A DNA stretch of 46,003 nt from positions 1 to 46,003 of the forward strand of contig CAQOYX010000004.1 of NCBI GenBank assembly GCA_948852375.1, in the 5' to 3' direction. This stretch comes from an uncultured Clostridia bacterium. Lineage in GTDB: Bacteria; Bacillota_A; Clostridia; TANB77; CAG-508. Below are positions 9,773 through 19,813 of the stretch, piece after piece. How positions within the stretch are numbered: position 1 is the first letter of the stretch; the number at the start of each line of letters is the position of its first letter. A program made the translations under genes and the position numbers. Under the pieces are notes generated by a model. The model was not told where the DNA came from and made no database searches. It saw only the letters and a list, made by a program, of their open reading frames with translations.

Positions 9773-12386
9773 ATGATAAAAAGACCAATTTTAATTGCAA
9801 CTATTGGTTATCTAACAGGAATAATAATAGGGCTATACTGTAAAATCAGTATAGCCATTTTTGTAATATTTTTATTCAGTGTATATTTTTTATTAAAAAT
9901 TTTAACTAAAGATAGTAAATTTAAAAAGAAGAAATTTATTGTAAGAGTAAAGCAGTATTTAAAAATATTTAATATAAAAAAAGTTATACTAATAATTTTA
10001 ATAAGTGCTTTTATTGCAAATACAATAGTATTAGTATTAAACAACTCATATGAAAACAAATATAAAAATATAGAAAAAGCAAAATTTGTTGCAACAATAG
10101 ATAGTGTGGGAAAAGAAAAAGAATATTTTGTACAATACAAAATAGAAATAGATGCTATAAATGATGATAAAACTTATAAAGGAACACATTTATATTTAAA
10201 TGTAAAAAACAATACAAATTTAAAGTATGGAGATAAAATAGAATTTAATGGAACATATACAGAACCAGAAGTACAAAGAAATTATAAAGGTTTTGATTAT
10301 AAGGAATATTTAAAATCAGTTGGGATTTATGGCGTTGTAAAAGCAAATTCAGTAAATATTATAGGAATAAATCAAATGAATATAATGAAACAAATGGCAA
10401 ATAATGTAGCAGATAATATAAAGCAGATAGTAAAAGAGAATATAAAAGAAGAGGATAATCAAAATTTATTACTTGGAATGTTACTGGGATATGATGACGA
10501 ATTACAAAAAGATATAAAAGAAAATTTTCAAGATAGTAGTTTATCGCATTTATTAGCAGTTTCAGGAATGCATGTAGCATATGTTATACTTGGAATTAAT
10601 ATTATATTCAATACGTTAAAATGTCCTAAAAAAATAGCTAAAATTTTTACAATCATACTACTAATATTTTTTATATTTTTAACAGGAGAAACTCGGTTCG
10701 GTAAAAAGAGCTTGTATTATGGCAATACTTGGAGTGCGGTGCAAGTTTATTATATAGAAAAAGTGATATTGCAACAAACATAAGTATAGCATTACTTATT
10801 ATATTAATTCAAAATCCTTTTAGTATTATAGATATAGGATTAATTTTGTCTTTTTTTGCTACCATTGGAATAGTAAGTTTTAATAATACAATCTTAAATT
10901 TACTAAATCAAAAAAAGTTTTGTTATATAATAAATAATAACTCAAGAAGTGAAAATAGTATAAAAAACTTCATAAATCAAAAAAGTGTAAACATATATAA
11001 AGACATAGATAAAATCAAAGATATAAATAATCAAAAATATGATAAAGAAATACATAATAATAAAAGTATTATAAACAAGCTTGTTACTAAAATAAAAGAA
11101 ATTATAAGTGTTTCTCTTTCAGCTCAGATTTTAATATTTCCACTTAGTATGATGTTTTTTAATAAATTATCAATAACATTTTTATTGTCTAATATATTAG
11201 TTAGTTTTTTAATTGGAATTATAATCATTTTAGGCTTTATAGCAGTAATATTCCCTTTTAAATTTTTATATGCAATTTTAAATATGTTACTAAGCATATT
11301 AACTTGTATAGCAAATATGTTTTCTAATATTTCAATATCAAAAATAATAGTAGTTACACCAAGATTATCAAGTATAATTATTTATTATATTATGATTATA
11401 GTAATTACATGTTTATATAGGCTTAAAACAAAAGAGCAAAAACGACGAATAGAAAAAAGGATATTATCATATGTAGGTAAATTAAAAGTACATATTTTTA
11501 ATGGAAAGAAAAAAGTAATAATATTTTCCATTATTATAGTAATTGCAATAAAAGTTATAAGTTTTATACCAAGTGATTTAAAAATTCATTTTATAGATGT
11601 AGGACAAGGCGATTCTTGCTTAATAATAACCCCAAAAAATAAAACTATTCTAATTGATGGAGGAGGAAGTAGTAAAGAAGAATTTGATGTTGGAAAAAAT
11701 ACATTACTTCCATATTTATTAGATAGAAGAATAAAAAAGTTAGATTATTTAATAGTATCTCACTTTGATGCAGATCATGTGCGGTTCTATCCCATATTTA
11801 TTACAAGAAATAAAAGTAAAAAATGTTATAATAGGAAAGCAATTTGAAAATTCAGTAAATTATCAAGAATTTATAAAAATAATAAAAGAACGAAATATAA
11901 AAGTACAGGTAGTAGAAGCGGGACAGAAAATAAATATAGAGAAAGATTTATATTTTGATGTATTGTGGCCAAGCTCAGAAAATGTAATTAGTAAAAATAG
12001 TATTAATAATAATTCTTTAGTTTGTAAAATGATGTATCAGAAATTTTCTATTCTATTTACAGGAGATATTGAACAAATAGCAGAAAAAGAGATTTTAAAA
12101 AAATATGGAGATACCTTAAAATCTACTATATTAAAAGTAGCTCACCATGGATCAAAATCTTCATCAACAGAAGAATTTTTAAATGCAGTAAAACCAAAAA
12201 TAGCACTGATTGGAGTTGGAAAAAGTAACAATTTTGGACATCCTAATGCTGAAGTTTTGGAAAGGATAGAACGGAGATGGAAGTAAAATATTTAGAACAG
12301 ACAAAGATGGAGAAATTACAATACGAATCAATAACAAAGGGAAGAGTTGGATAAACAAGATGATAAATCAAGAAAATAAAGATTAA
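9773..12386 (+). CDS. comEC: ComEC DNA-uptake channel, with four CGG +1 frameshifts
   Basis: ComEC/Rec2 moves single-stranded DNA across the membrane during competence. Reconstructed length is 869 residues: N-terminal membrane helices and DUF4131 region, the competence domain (LLAVSGMHVAYV, FLTGETG, then many helices), and a C-terminal MBL-fold domain (IDVGQGDSCLI, SHFDADHVG, GDIEQIAEKE, VAHHGSKSS). Frames shift +1 four times, at C10694 (ACT-C-GGT), C10737 (GTG-C-GGT), C11782 (GTG-C-GGT) and C12272 (GAA-C-GGA). Each restores a glycine, and the frame phases advance exactly 2-0-1-2-0. The start is the ATG at 9773; GGGAG lies 11 bases upstream, itself followed by CGGTG. Confidence 0.88.
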
Positions 12387-12413
12387 AAAATATATAAAAA
12401 GGAGATAAAAAAT

Positions 12414-13258
12414 ATGGAGTATAAAATGATAGAAAATGAGTTATTACCAATATATGAAAATGAAAACAAGGAAAAATTAGTAAATGCAAGAGAATTACAT
12501 AGTATTATGAAAATAGGAAGGGACTTTACAAATTGGATAAAAGATAGAATAAAAAAATACAATTTTATTCAAAATGAAGATTATATTTTAACATTTGCCA
12601 AAATTGGCGAACGTCGAAATGTAATTAAACATGAGTATTATTTGACAGTAAATATGGCAAAAGAATTAGCAATGATTGAAAATAATGAAATAGGTAGAAA
12701 GATAAGACGATATTTTATTGAAGTTGAAAAAAGATATAGAACAATAGTAGAAACACCTAAAAATATATTTGACTTTATGAGATTAGCAATTGACCAAATT
12801 GAAGCAAATGAAGAAGAAATTCAAAATGTAAAATTGTTATCTGAAAGTAATTTAAAAGAAATTGAAAAAATACAATCAAAAATAGATGTAACAATTAAGA
12901 AAGACTATTGTTTGGCTTCAGATATTGCAGAGCAATTACAATTATATTCAGAAAGTGGATTACCACATTCTAATTTTATAGGAGCAATTGCAAGACAATT
13001 AGGTTATAAAATTTCTTATAAACATTATTATGAAGATGATTATATAGCTGTTGTACCAGAGTAAGCAAAGGCAATGACTTTTGGCAAGTATATTATAAGT
13101 TAATTGCAGTAGAACATATAATAAATTGGTTTAATGAAAATAAAGAAGAAATAGAATACACGATTATTTATCAAAGAAATACTAAAAAAGGAATAAAAGG
13201 AAAAATTAAAGAAAAAGGCTTTAAAATTGAGGGTGTTTGTTATAAAATAAAAATATAG
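12414..13258 (+). pseudogene. AntA/AntB-type phage antirepressor, broken near its C-terminus
   Basis: Residues about 15-110 match the AntA/AntB antirepressor domain (VNARELHSIMKIGRDFTNWI, then EYYLTVNMAKELAMIENN). A coiled linker and a C-terminal domain follow. The frame ends at a TAA at 13062, but the downstream sequence continues in another frame as RVSKGNDFWQVYYKLIAVEH and ends at 13258. One missing A in CCAGAGTA would explain it. No CGG is involved, so this is separate from the CGG sites. Such proteins come from phages or mobile elements. GGAG lies 9 bases before the ATG. Confidence 0.72.
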
Positions 13259-13300
13259 TTTAATATTAGAGAAATAATCATCTAAAAGAGGAGTTTATCA

Positions 13301-14164
13301 ATGGTAAATTTAGAATTATATAAAATATTTAAGATAGTAGCGGATGAAGAAAATATTACAAGAGCTAGTGAAAAGTTAAATATATCTCAACCAGCAATAA
13401 CAAAACATATACAAAATTTAGAGAACGAGTTAGGATATAAGTTATTTGAAAGAAATAGAAGAGGATTAAAATTAAATGAATTGGGAAAAGGTGTATATCA
13501 AGAAATTAATGAACCAATTAAGATATTAGAAAGCATTGAAAGAAAGTATACAGGTGTAAAAATTATTAATTTAGGAACACATATAACAGTTTTTAATAAA
13601 ATATTTGGGGAAAATTTATCTGAATATTATAAGAAATATCCTAATGTCATTGTAAATGTAGATAGAAGTGACTTAGTAGAACAACTTGTAAAACTAGAAA
13701 GACAAAAATTAGATATTGTAGTTAATAAAAAAGATAATAATTGTGTAAATGATAAAATTCAATTTATTAAAATAATGGATTTACATGATGTTTTGATTGT
13801 AAATAGTAAAAATAATTATTTTGGAAAGAATGTTACATTAGAAGATTTAAAAGATAAGATAATTTATATGCCACGAAAAAATTCTATAACAACTAAGAAT
13901 TTTTTCGAGTCGATAAAAAATATAAGAAACAATGATATACAGTTTAAATGTATAAATTACAGAACAATATTAGAAATATTACAATATAATTCTGATATAG
14001 GTTTAGTAACAAAAGAAGCAGTTTTGGATGAACTTAATTCAAAAAAAATTTTGCCAATAGCAACTTCTTTTGAAATTAAACCAATCGAATATGGTATTTA
14101 CATAAATACAAAAAATAGATTTAAAGAGTTAAACAATTTTGTTCAAGAATTAAAGATTGTTTAG
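13301..14164 (+). CDS. LysR-family transcriptional regulator
   Basis: A 287-residue protein with an N-terminal winged helix-turn-helix (ITRASEKLNISQPAITKHIQ at residues 19-38, then LFERNRRGLKLNELG) and a periplasmic-binding-protein-like effector domain over the rest. AGAGGAG precedes the ATG. It is followed by a small divergent-in-composition gene at 14265, a possible target. The effector is not evident. Confidence 0.9.
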   Translation: MVNLELYKIFKIVADEENITRASEKLNISQPAITKHIQNLENELGYKLFERNRRGLKLNELGKGVYQEINEPIKILESIERKYTGVKIINLGTHITVFNKIFGENLSEYYKKYPNVIVNVDRSDLVEQLVKLERQKLDIVVNKKDNNCVNDKIQFIKIMDLHDVLIVNSKNNYFGKNVTLEDLKDKIIYMPRKNSITTKNFFESIKNIRNNDIQFKCINYRTILEILQYNSDIGLVTKEAVLDELNSKKILPIATSFEIKPIEYGIYINTKNRFKELNNFVQELKIV

Positions 14165-14264
14165 GGATAACTTTTAGTTATATCAATATAATTAATAAGC
14201 ATTTCACATAATATGAAAGCTTTGATATAATAAATATATCAAAAGTTGAAAGGAGAAAGAAAAT

Positions 14265-14726
14265 ATGAAAAAACTTTTTAAATTTTCAGGCATTGTTACG
14301 CCAACTGGCAGGGCTTCCGATTGGGAGTTTGAAGGATATTTTGTAAAACAAGCAGGAAATAACGATATTCTCGGAGTTAATCGGGATATTGTTGGAAATA
14401 CTTTCCTAAAAGGATTATTTATTGACAATCAAAGCTTAATCTTTGTTGAAATGTCCGAAGAAATGCGGACAGTACGGGGAATAAAGTATCATCAAAAAAG
14501 AGGATATGCTTTTAAAGATATCAATGGAAATGGCGAGTACAGTGAAGATGATATGGAAGGCATATTTGCTTGGACTGATGGCAATGCTGTGATTCAATTA
14601 ACTGAAGTTACTGATGAAGTACAAATTGCAAATATTGAAAAACAGCACAAAGAATTTTACGAAAAATTAGACGATTATGATAAGTTCTTTTTTGATAATA
14701 GTCGAGAGTTAACAAATTTTTTGTGA
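14265..14726 (+). CDS. hypothetical protein with EF-hand-like loop, imported
   Basis: This 153-residue protein is not one I recognise. DINGNGEYSEDD at about residue 86 resembles a calcium-binding EF-hand loop. There is no signal peptide or membrane segment. GAAAGGAG precedes the ATG. Base and codon use differ from the neighbours: three in-frame CGG codons are read as arginine (VNRDI, EMRTVRG), which I do not see in native genes of this window. This suggests recent transfer. It is followed by a terminator at 14780. Confidence 0.7.
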   Translation: MKKLFKFSGIVTPTGRASDWEFEGYFVKQAGNNDILGVNRDIVGNTFLKGLFIDNQSLIFVEMSEEMRTVRGIKYHQKRGYAFKDINGNGEYSEDDMEGIFAWTDGNAVIQLTEVTDEVQIANIEKQHKEFYEKLDDYDKFFFDNSRELTNFL

Positions 14727-15204
14727 AATTTCATATTGCAAAATGGGAGGTGTGTATTCTCGTTTATGCTTACCAAAGGGGTCTGTTTTGAAAACAGGCT
14801 CTTTTAAATTAATGAAATGCTCGAATGTTTATATATTTTGGGATAAGCTGTTGAATGGGATCATGTTCGGCGGGCTATTAACAATTTTATTCTCTTATGA
14901 CGAAAAATTAAAATGTAGTAATAACAAGGGTTTCCTCCTAGCAACAATTTAGAAATAATAAAATTTTCACATATTTGAAACGTCAAGTGAAAAGTTAAGT
15001 GCAATTTTGTAAAGTAAGTGCAATTTGTACGATTAAATGCAGTTTTAAAGCAATATTTTGAGCAAAAATATTGCTTTTTTCCAGTTTTTTGTGTAAAATT
15101 AAAGTACAAATCAAGAGAAATTTGCATAACAAACAAGCCAAATTGCATTTAATTTTTTTAGCGTAAAAGTAAACGCCATTTGACTCTAGTCGAGAATATT
15201 TGAT
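14727..15204. other. gap between the imported gene and the insertion sequence
   Basis: No supportable gene. A short open frame at 14743-14952 lacks a ribosome binding site and resembles nothing. The only clear signal is the terminator at 14780. A short direct repeat of AAGTGCAATTT occurs twice near 14997-15027, close to the insertion-sequence edge. Confidence 0.45.
14780..14806 (+). terminator. intrinsic terminator
   Basis: A 10-bp stem (GGTCTGTTTT with AAAACAGGCT) is followed by CTTTT. It ends the transcript of the small gene at 14265-14726. Confidence 0.65.
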
Positions 15205-16521
15205 TATGCAAATGTTTTTGGTTTGGCATTTTTTAGATTTTTAATCAATAAGGCGAGGAGTGGTTGAGACCTCGTCTTTTGCTATCTTTTGTATATTTAA
15301 CTTATCAGCTAATTGTTTTCCATAAATGAATGTAAATATCTCATAAGGAGTTTTTCCTCCTAAAGACTCTCTAGGTGTTGAATTTATGTGTGAAAACATT
15401 AAATCAACTTTATCTTGAGATAAATTGCACCAACTCTGACCGTTAGGTAAAATTTCTCTTATGAAATTATGATTGTTTTCTACATGAGGTTTTTGACTTG
15501 ATTGCTGTGGATCACAGTAAAATATCTTACTCCTGATTTCGCCAGTTTCCATATTAATCTCAAATTGCTGTGGTTTGCCAAATTCAGTACCTCTATCTGT
15601 TAGTAAAAGTGCAAACAGTTTTTGATATTCTTCGCCAGAAAGCTTGTCCTGAAATGTATTCAAAGCGTTAGCCATACTGTCTGCTGTTTTAGTTTTGTGT
15701 AGTATACCAATCATAAATGAAGTATTTTCAAAGATGAAAGTTTGAATATATGGTCCTGATTGATGATTATACACAGTATCCATTTCAGTTGTTGGAATAT
15801 TTGGATTCAAAACTTTGTATTCAGATAATCAGTATATGTTCTTCCTTGATAATTTTCAGGCTGCTTACGCTTTTTTAGTTTTTTCTTAGATACTTTTCTT
15901 TTAACTTGTCTTTTGAGAGTTAAATTGGTTACATTCCAATCTTTAAATAATCCCATTTCTATGTAGTTGTATATGGTTTTCTCACATAATGTTATTTCAG
16001 GATGGTTGTTAAGGATAGTATAGATAGATTGACCTTTCTTTACTAGAGGACAAATTATGTGAGCGAGTTCGATGAGCTCAGAGATATTTAGATTAACACC
16101 TAATCTAGAATCTTTTAGAGTATATTCATATTGCTTTTGAGCCTCTTTTGCAATGTAGAAATATTTATCTAATTTACAAGATTTTAATTTGTCACAATTG
16201 TTACAAACACCGATATTTCTATCTCTATCATTACAAGGAATTGGTTGAAATATTCTATATTTTCCAGTACATTTTTTACAGTTGATAAAATATTTACAAT
16301 TATACAAGTTATCATTTTTTAGGGGATTAGAAGGTTTAATTTTCTTATGTTTATTAATTTCTCTTGCAATAGTTGATTGGCTTTTATCCAATTCATTAGC
16401 TATTTCAAATTTTCTGTATCTTTGATTTAGCATTTCTTCTATTCTAATTCTTTGGCTCAATGTGAGCTGTTTTCCTTTTTCAGTCATAATTTACTCCATT
16501 TCCACCAAAAACATTTGCATA
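15205..16521 (-). mobile_element. IS30-family insertion sequence
   Basis: A transposase gene is bounded by a perfect 18-bp inverted repeat: TATGCAAATGTTTTTGGT at 15205-15222 and its exact complement at 16504-16521. The total length of about 1.32 kb is a little longer than most IS30 elements. No clear target-site duplication is visible next to the repeats, so the true ends may lie a few bases outside. The transposase is frameshifted, so this copy is probably inactive. Confidence 0.85.
15241..16487 (-). pseudogene. IS30-family transposase, frameshifted
   Basis: The N-terminal helix-turn-helix (LTLSQRIRIEEMLNQRYRKF, then STIAREINKHK) and the C-terminal DDE domain (EMDTV, LLTDRGTEFG, and the Glu in HVENNHNF) are in two frames. 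The junction is near 15807-15830. YTDYL in the first half should continue as EYKVLNPNIPTTEMDTV, which needs one extra base in CTGAATAC. The change is a one-base deletion, not a CGG insertion, and no A6G-type slippery sequence lies at the junction. Reconstructed length is about 415 residues. Confidence 0.82.
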
Positions 16522-16885
16522 TCTATTATACTAAAATTGCATTAAGTTGTACATTAAGAGCTTGTGTAAGACTAATTTCTATTTACTATATTTAGAATTG
16601 CTTTTACTTTTTCACTTCACGTTTTGAAAAAGTAAATATATGGTTATTTAAAAAAGTAGACATAATCGATGCTTTGTGATATAATTACATCGTTTCTAAG
16701 TTGCGAAAGAGAATTTGAAATTTAAGTTCTCTTTTAGACCAAGAGTATTGATATAACTTGGTAATGACTAAAGAAAATAAAAGTTATAAACAAAAAATAC
16801 AAAAGGAGGTAAAATAAACATAAGAAATTATAAAAGTACATAAGTTAAACAACAACAAACTATTTTAATTAAGGAGGGCTTTACT
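16522..16885 (+). other. promoter and leader of the pnuC operon
   Basis: No gene is seen. The promoter lies at 16657-16685, followed by a leader of roughly 190 bases. The leader contains an AGAGAA/TTCTCT hairpin (about 16708-16737) and ACCAAG/CTTGGT (about 16738-16763), then the AGGAGG before pnuC. The leader could be regulatory, but I do not recognise a known NAD or other riboswitch. Confidence 0.5.
16657..16685 (+). promoter_or_regulatory. promoter of the pnuC operon
   Basis: TAGACA (16657-16662), a 17-base spacer and TATAAT (16680-16685). Confidence 0.75.
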
Positions 16886-17458
16886 ATGATAGAAATCATT
16901 ACAACAATTATGGGACTTATTCAAGGAGGTTTGGTATGGGCTAATAAGCGGAGCAACTGGATTTTTTACTGTTTACAGTACATCTTTTTAGGTATTTTCA
17001 GTTTTACAGCACATCTTTATGGTGATGTAACCAATAGTGTGTTTTACTTTTGTGTTGGTATTACTGGTTGGATATTCTGGAATAAGAACAAAGGAGATAC
17101 TCCAATTAGAAAATGCAAAAAAAAGGAAAGAATCGGATATTCTGTAATAATAGTAGTTTCAACAATTGTTGTTTATTATTTTTTAATGAAAACCGATGAT
17201 CCATTACCTTTATTAGATGCATTAACGACTACTACAAGTTACATAGCAACATTTTATATGGTGACAAAGAAGACCGATGCATGGATTTTATGGTTTATAA
17301 ATGATGTTTTGTATGTAATTGAATATTGGCTTTTGCCTGATCAAGCATTGTATTTAATAATATTAAATATAATATGGACATTTATGGCTGTAGGAAGTTA
17401 CATTACTTGGAACAAAATTTATAGAAGACAGGAGGACTTAAAAAATGAGGAAATTTAA
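16886..17458 (+). CDS. pnuC: PnuC-type nicotinamide riboside/vitamin transporter
   Basis: This 190-residue, largely hydrophobic protein has the PnuC pattern of about seven helices. The early WANKRSNWIF and late WFINDVLYVIEYW are typical. PnuC proteins carry nicotinamide riboside or related nucleosides down their gradient, trapped by phosphorylation inside. AAGGAGG precedes the ATG. It overlaps the next gene by 14 bases. It uses CGG for arginine (AAG CGG AGC), unlike native genes here. Confidence 0.88.
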   Translation: MIEIITTIMGLIQGGLVWANKRSNWIFYCLQYIFLGIFSFTAHLYGDVTNSVFYFCVGITGWIFWNKNKGDTPIRKCKKKERIGYSVIIVVSTIVVYYFLMKTDDPLPLLDALTTTTSYIATFYMVTKKTDAWILWFINDVLYVIEYWLLPDQALYLIILNIIWTFMAVGSYITWNKIYRRQEDLKNEEI

Positions 17459-18659
17459 AATTTTTTTTGCAGGAAAATTCGACCTTTCAGCATCAGGAGA
17501 AGAACTTCACCAACAATTAAAGAATGATTACCGGTCTACTTTATTAGGTGATTCTAAAAAATTAGCTTTTGCAGATAGTTCAGCTAAGCTAAAGGATTAT
17601 CCTATTAGCTATAAAGGTACTTTTTATTGTGAAAAAGCATCGAATGGAGATTATACATCTACTGATTGTGAAGTTGTTTCAAGTGAAGAAATTGAAGCAA
17701 TTATGAATGCAGACATTTTTTGTTGTGTATTTGACTTGCACTTTTCTGTTGGAACAATAGTTGAATTAATTGAGGCAGCCTTTGCACGAAAACGTATAGT
17801 TATTTTTTATAAAAATGAAGACAGTAATTATGCAATAAAATCAGAATATTGGTTTGCAATTACACGTGCATTAAAAATCTGTCAATCAAATCATACAACA
17901 ATTGAAGTTTTTGGATATGATGAAAATGTGTTACCAAGCATATATAATTGGATAAACAACTTGGTATTTACAAAAAGATATGTATGCATTCGGAAAGCAA
18001 AATTAGATGAATATTTGATAGGAGGTACAGTAAAAAATCAGTACAGCATAGGAAGTAAACAAGTAACTTACTATGAGAAACAAGGCAGAAAAATTATTGT
18101 TGAAATCTATGAAAATGGTTTAATAACGATAAAGACTGCCGATGAAATTCAAAACAAGGGATTTGTTGATGTAACTTATGATGAACTATATACCGATGCA
18201 AATATTCAAAATGGTAACGTTATAGTGTGTAATGCTATTATTGAAGGGACAGACGGAGTTGGAAAGACAGAAACTATAAATCAATTGGTTCATCATGGAA
18301 TTGTGTGCAAAGACCGTTCAGAACTAATCTGTAAATATATGTTATTTGGAATATCAATGAAAGACAGATGTCGTGCTTATAAGGAGTATCTTGAACACAG
18401 CACAGATGAATTTGTGGTATTCCTTGTAAATAATTCTAAAAAAGAATTAGATGAAAGGATTAAACGCAGAGGCAGAAATGTTAGTGAGTTTGATAAGAGA
18501 GCATATGAATATAATGTTTTATATGGAGAAACTTATGTTGAAATGCTAAAATATCAATTGACGAACCCCATTGAATTAGTGGATTGTACAGGATTATCCA
18601 TTGAAGAACAAGTGAACAAGGTAAAAGATTGCATTTTAAGGAGGATTAATCATGAGTAA
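17445..18659 (+). CDS. nucleoside ribosyltransferase-like/P-loop kinase fusion
   Basis: This 404-residue protein has two parts. Residues 1-170 resemble nucleoside 2-deoxyribosyltransferases (FFAGKFDLS at the start; ADIFCCVFDLHFSVGTIVEL with an Asp/Glu-rich active-site region). Residues about 255-400 are a thymidylate-kinase-like P-loop domain (IEGTDGVGKTE). Together with PnuC upstream and two cofactor-type enzymes downstream, it may salvage an imported nucleoside by phosphorylation or base exchange. The substrate is inference only. Two in-frame CGG codons are read as Arg (NDYRST, VCIRKA). The frame overlaps both neighbours. Confidence 0.72.
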   Translation: MRKFKIFFAGKFDLSASGEELHQQLKNDYRSTLLGDSKKLAFADSSAKLKDYPISYKGTFYCEKASNGDYTSTDCEVVSSEEIEAIMNADIFCCVFDLHFSVGTIVELIEAAFARKRIVIFYKNEDSNYAIKSEYWFAITRALKICQSNHTTIEVFGYDENVLPSIYNWINNLVFTKRYVCIRKAKLDEYLIGGTVKNQYSIGSKQVTYYEKQGRKIIVEIYENGLITIKTADEIQNKGFVDVTYDELYTDANIQNGNVIVCNAIIEGTDGVGKTETINQLVHHGIVCKDRSELICKYMLFGISMKDRCRAYKEYLEHSTDEFVVFLVNNSKKELDERIKRRGRNVSEFDKRAYEYNVLYGETYVEMLKYQLTNPIELVDCTGLSIEEQVNKVKDCILRRINHE

Positions 18660-19158
18660 AGCTATTTTTGTTGGAAGTTTTGATCCGTGGCATAATGGTC
18701 ATACAGATCGGTTAAAAAATGCCTTGAAAATATTTGATAAGGTTGTTGTGGTAGTAGCAGATAATACTACTAAAAAAGCATATTGGTTTAATCAAGAAGA
18801 ACGTGCCAAGATGGTGAAAAAATGTGTTGAGCATTTTGGAGATAAAGTAATCGTAAAATTAGCTGGAACAAAGATGATACAAGATATATGCCATGAAGAG
18901 GGAATCTTCAATGTTTTTAGAGGAGTAAAAGCAGGTAGAACTTTTGAAGAAGAAATGCGTATTCAAATAGCAACAAATTACCTGTCAAAGCAAGAATATG
19001 GAGAAGAAATCTTTTTTGTGTATGATATAACAAGCGAAGAAGATTTTAGAGGTTCAAGCATTGTGAAAACACTCCTTTTAAGCAATAAAGATGTTAGTAC
19101 CTTAGTACCAGAATGTATCATATTAGATTTAAAAGAAAGGGCGATGATATATGGATAA
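18652..19158 (+). CDS. CoaD-like nucleotidyltransferase
   Basis: This 168-residue protein carries the HxGH nucleotidyltransferase signature in GSFDPWHNGHTD and a late RGSSIVK where the family has an ISSTxxR-type motif. It is closest by eye to phosphopantetheine adenylyltransferase (CoaD). In this operon it could adenylylate a different phosphorylated substrate such as a nicotinamide nucleotide. It overlaps the previous and next genes by 8 bases, so translation is coupled. One CGG codon reads as Arg (TDRLKN). Confidence 0.75.
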   Translation: MSKAIFVGSFDPWHNGHTDRLKNALKIFDKVVVVVADNTTKKAYWFNQEERAKMVKKCVEHFGDKVIVKLAGTKMIQDICHEEGIFNVFRGVKAGRTFEEEMRIQIATNYLSKQEYGEEIFFVYDITSEEDFRGSSIVKTLLLSNKDVSTLVPECIILDLKERAMIYG

Positions 19159-19741
19159 GATAGTAATTGGAATAACAGGCAAATCTGGAAGTGGAAAGTC
19201 TACATTAGCATCTGAGCTGGGAAGATGTATTCCTAATTCTACAGTTATTAATGTAGATGAGATTGGTCATGAGGCATTATGTCGGCCTAAAATTTTGGAA
19301 CGATTAAAAGAACGTTTTGGAAATGAAATATTAGATGAAACAGGAGCAGTTGATCGTAAGAAATTAGGCAATATTGTATTTGCAGAAAGAGAGAAAATGC
19401 AACAACTAACTGAAGCTACACTTTTTTATATTTCCAAAAGAATAAAAGAGATAGTAGCAACAGCAAGTGGAGTATTAATATTTGATTGGATACTATTACC
19501 ACAGGATTCTGTATGGAGTGAGTGCGATATTAAAGTATTAGTCCATAGTGATTTACAGGCAAGGAAGGAAAGAGTTATTGTAAGAGATAACATTACTGAC
19601 GAATACTTTGATGCAAGGGAAAAAACAAGTATAGAATACTCCGAAGAACAGTTTGATTATGTGTTTTATAATGACTATAAGGAAAGTTCGATAAATAATA
19701 TGGTGAAACACATACAAAGTTATATAGTAAAACTTAATTAG
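19151..19741 (+). CDS. dephospho-CoA kinase-like P-loop kinase
   Basis: This 196-residue protein has a P-loop (GITGKSGSGKST), the CoaE-like NVDEIGHEAL, and VDRKKLGNIVFA, all close to dephospho-CoA kinase. It is the last gene of the four-gene imported operon and is followed by a strong terminator. Pairing with a CoaD-like enzyme suggests either a second CoA-finishing module or related enzymes turned to nucleotide salvage. One CGG reads as Arg (LCRPK). Confidence 0.78.
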   Translation: MDKIVIGITGKSGSGKSTLASELGRCIPNSTVINVDEIGHEALCRPKILERLKERFGNEILDETGAVDRKKLGNIVFAEREKMQQLTEATLFYISKRIKEIVATASGVLIFDWILLPQDSVWSECDIKVLVHSDLQARKERVIVRDNITDEYFDAREKTSIEYSEEQFDYVFYNDYKESSINNMVKHIQSYIVKLN

Positions 19742-19756
19742 GAGATAGTTTGTAAG

Positions 19757-19801
19757 AAAAACAGAAATCTGATACGCATTTGCGTGTCAGATTTCTGTTT
19801 T
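19757..19801 (+). terminator. strong bidirectional terminator
   Basis: A 21-bp stem with one wobble pairs 19757-19777 with 19781-19801, with A and T tracts on the two sides. It separates the pnuC operon from the convergent gene at 19814. Confidence 0.88.
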
Positions 19802-19813
19802 TGGTACTACATA

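Noticed and set aside
13050..13070. Another CGG-type event in the antirepressor
   Set aside because: The junction has no CGG and requires the opposite sign (one base missing).
14743..14952. 69-residue ORF
   Set aside because: No ribosome binding site, overlaps a terminator, and has no recognisable similarity.
15807..15830. Programmed -1 frameshift in the IS30-like transposase
   Set aside because: No slippery A6G-type heptamer lies at the junction, and IS30 transposases normally come from one ORF. A one-base deletion is simpler.
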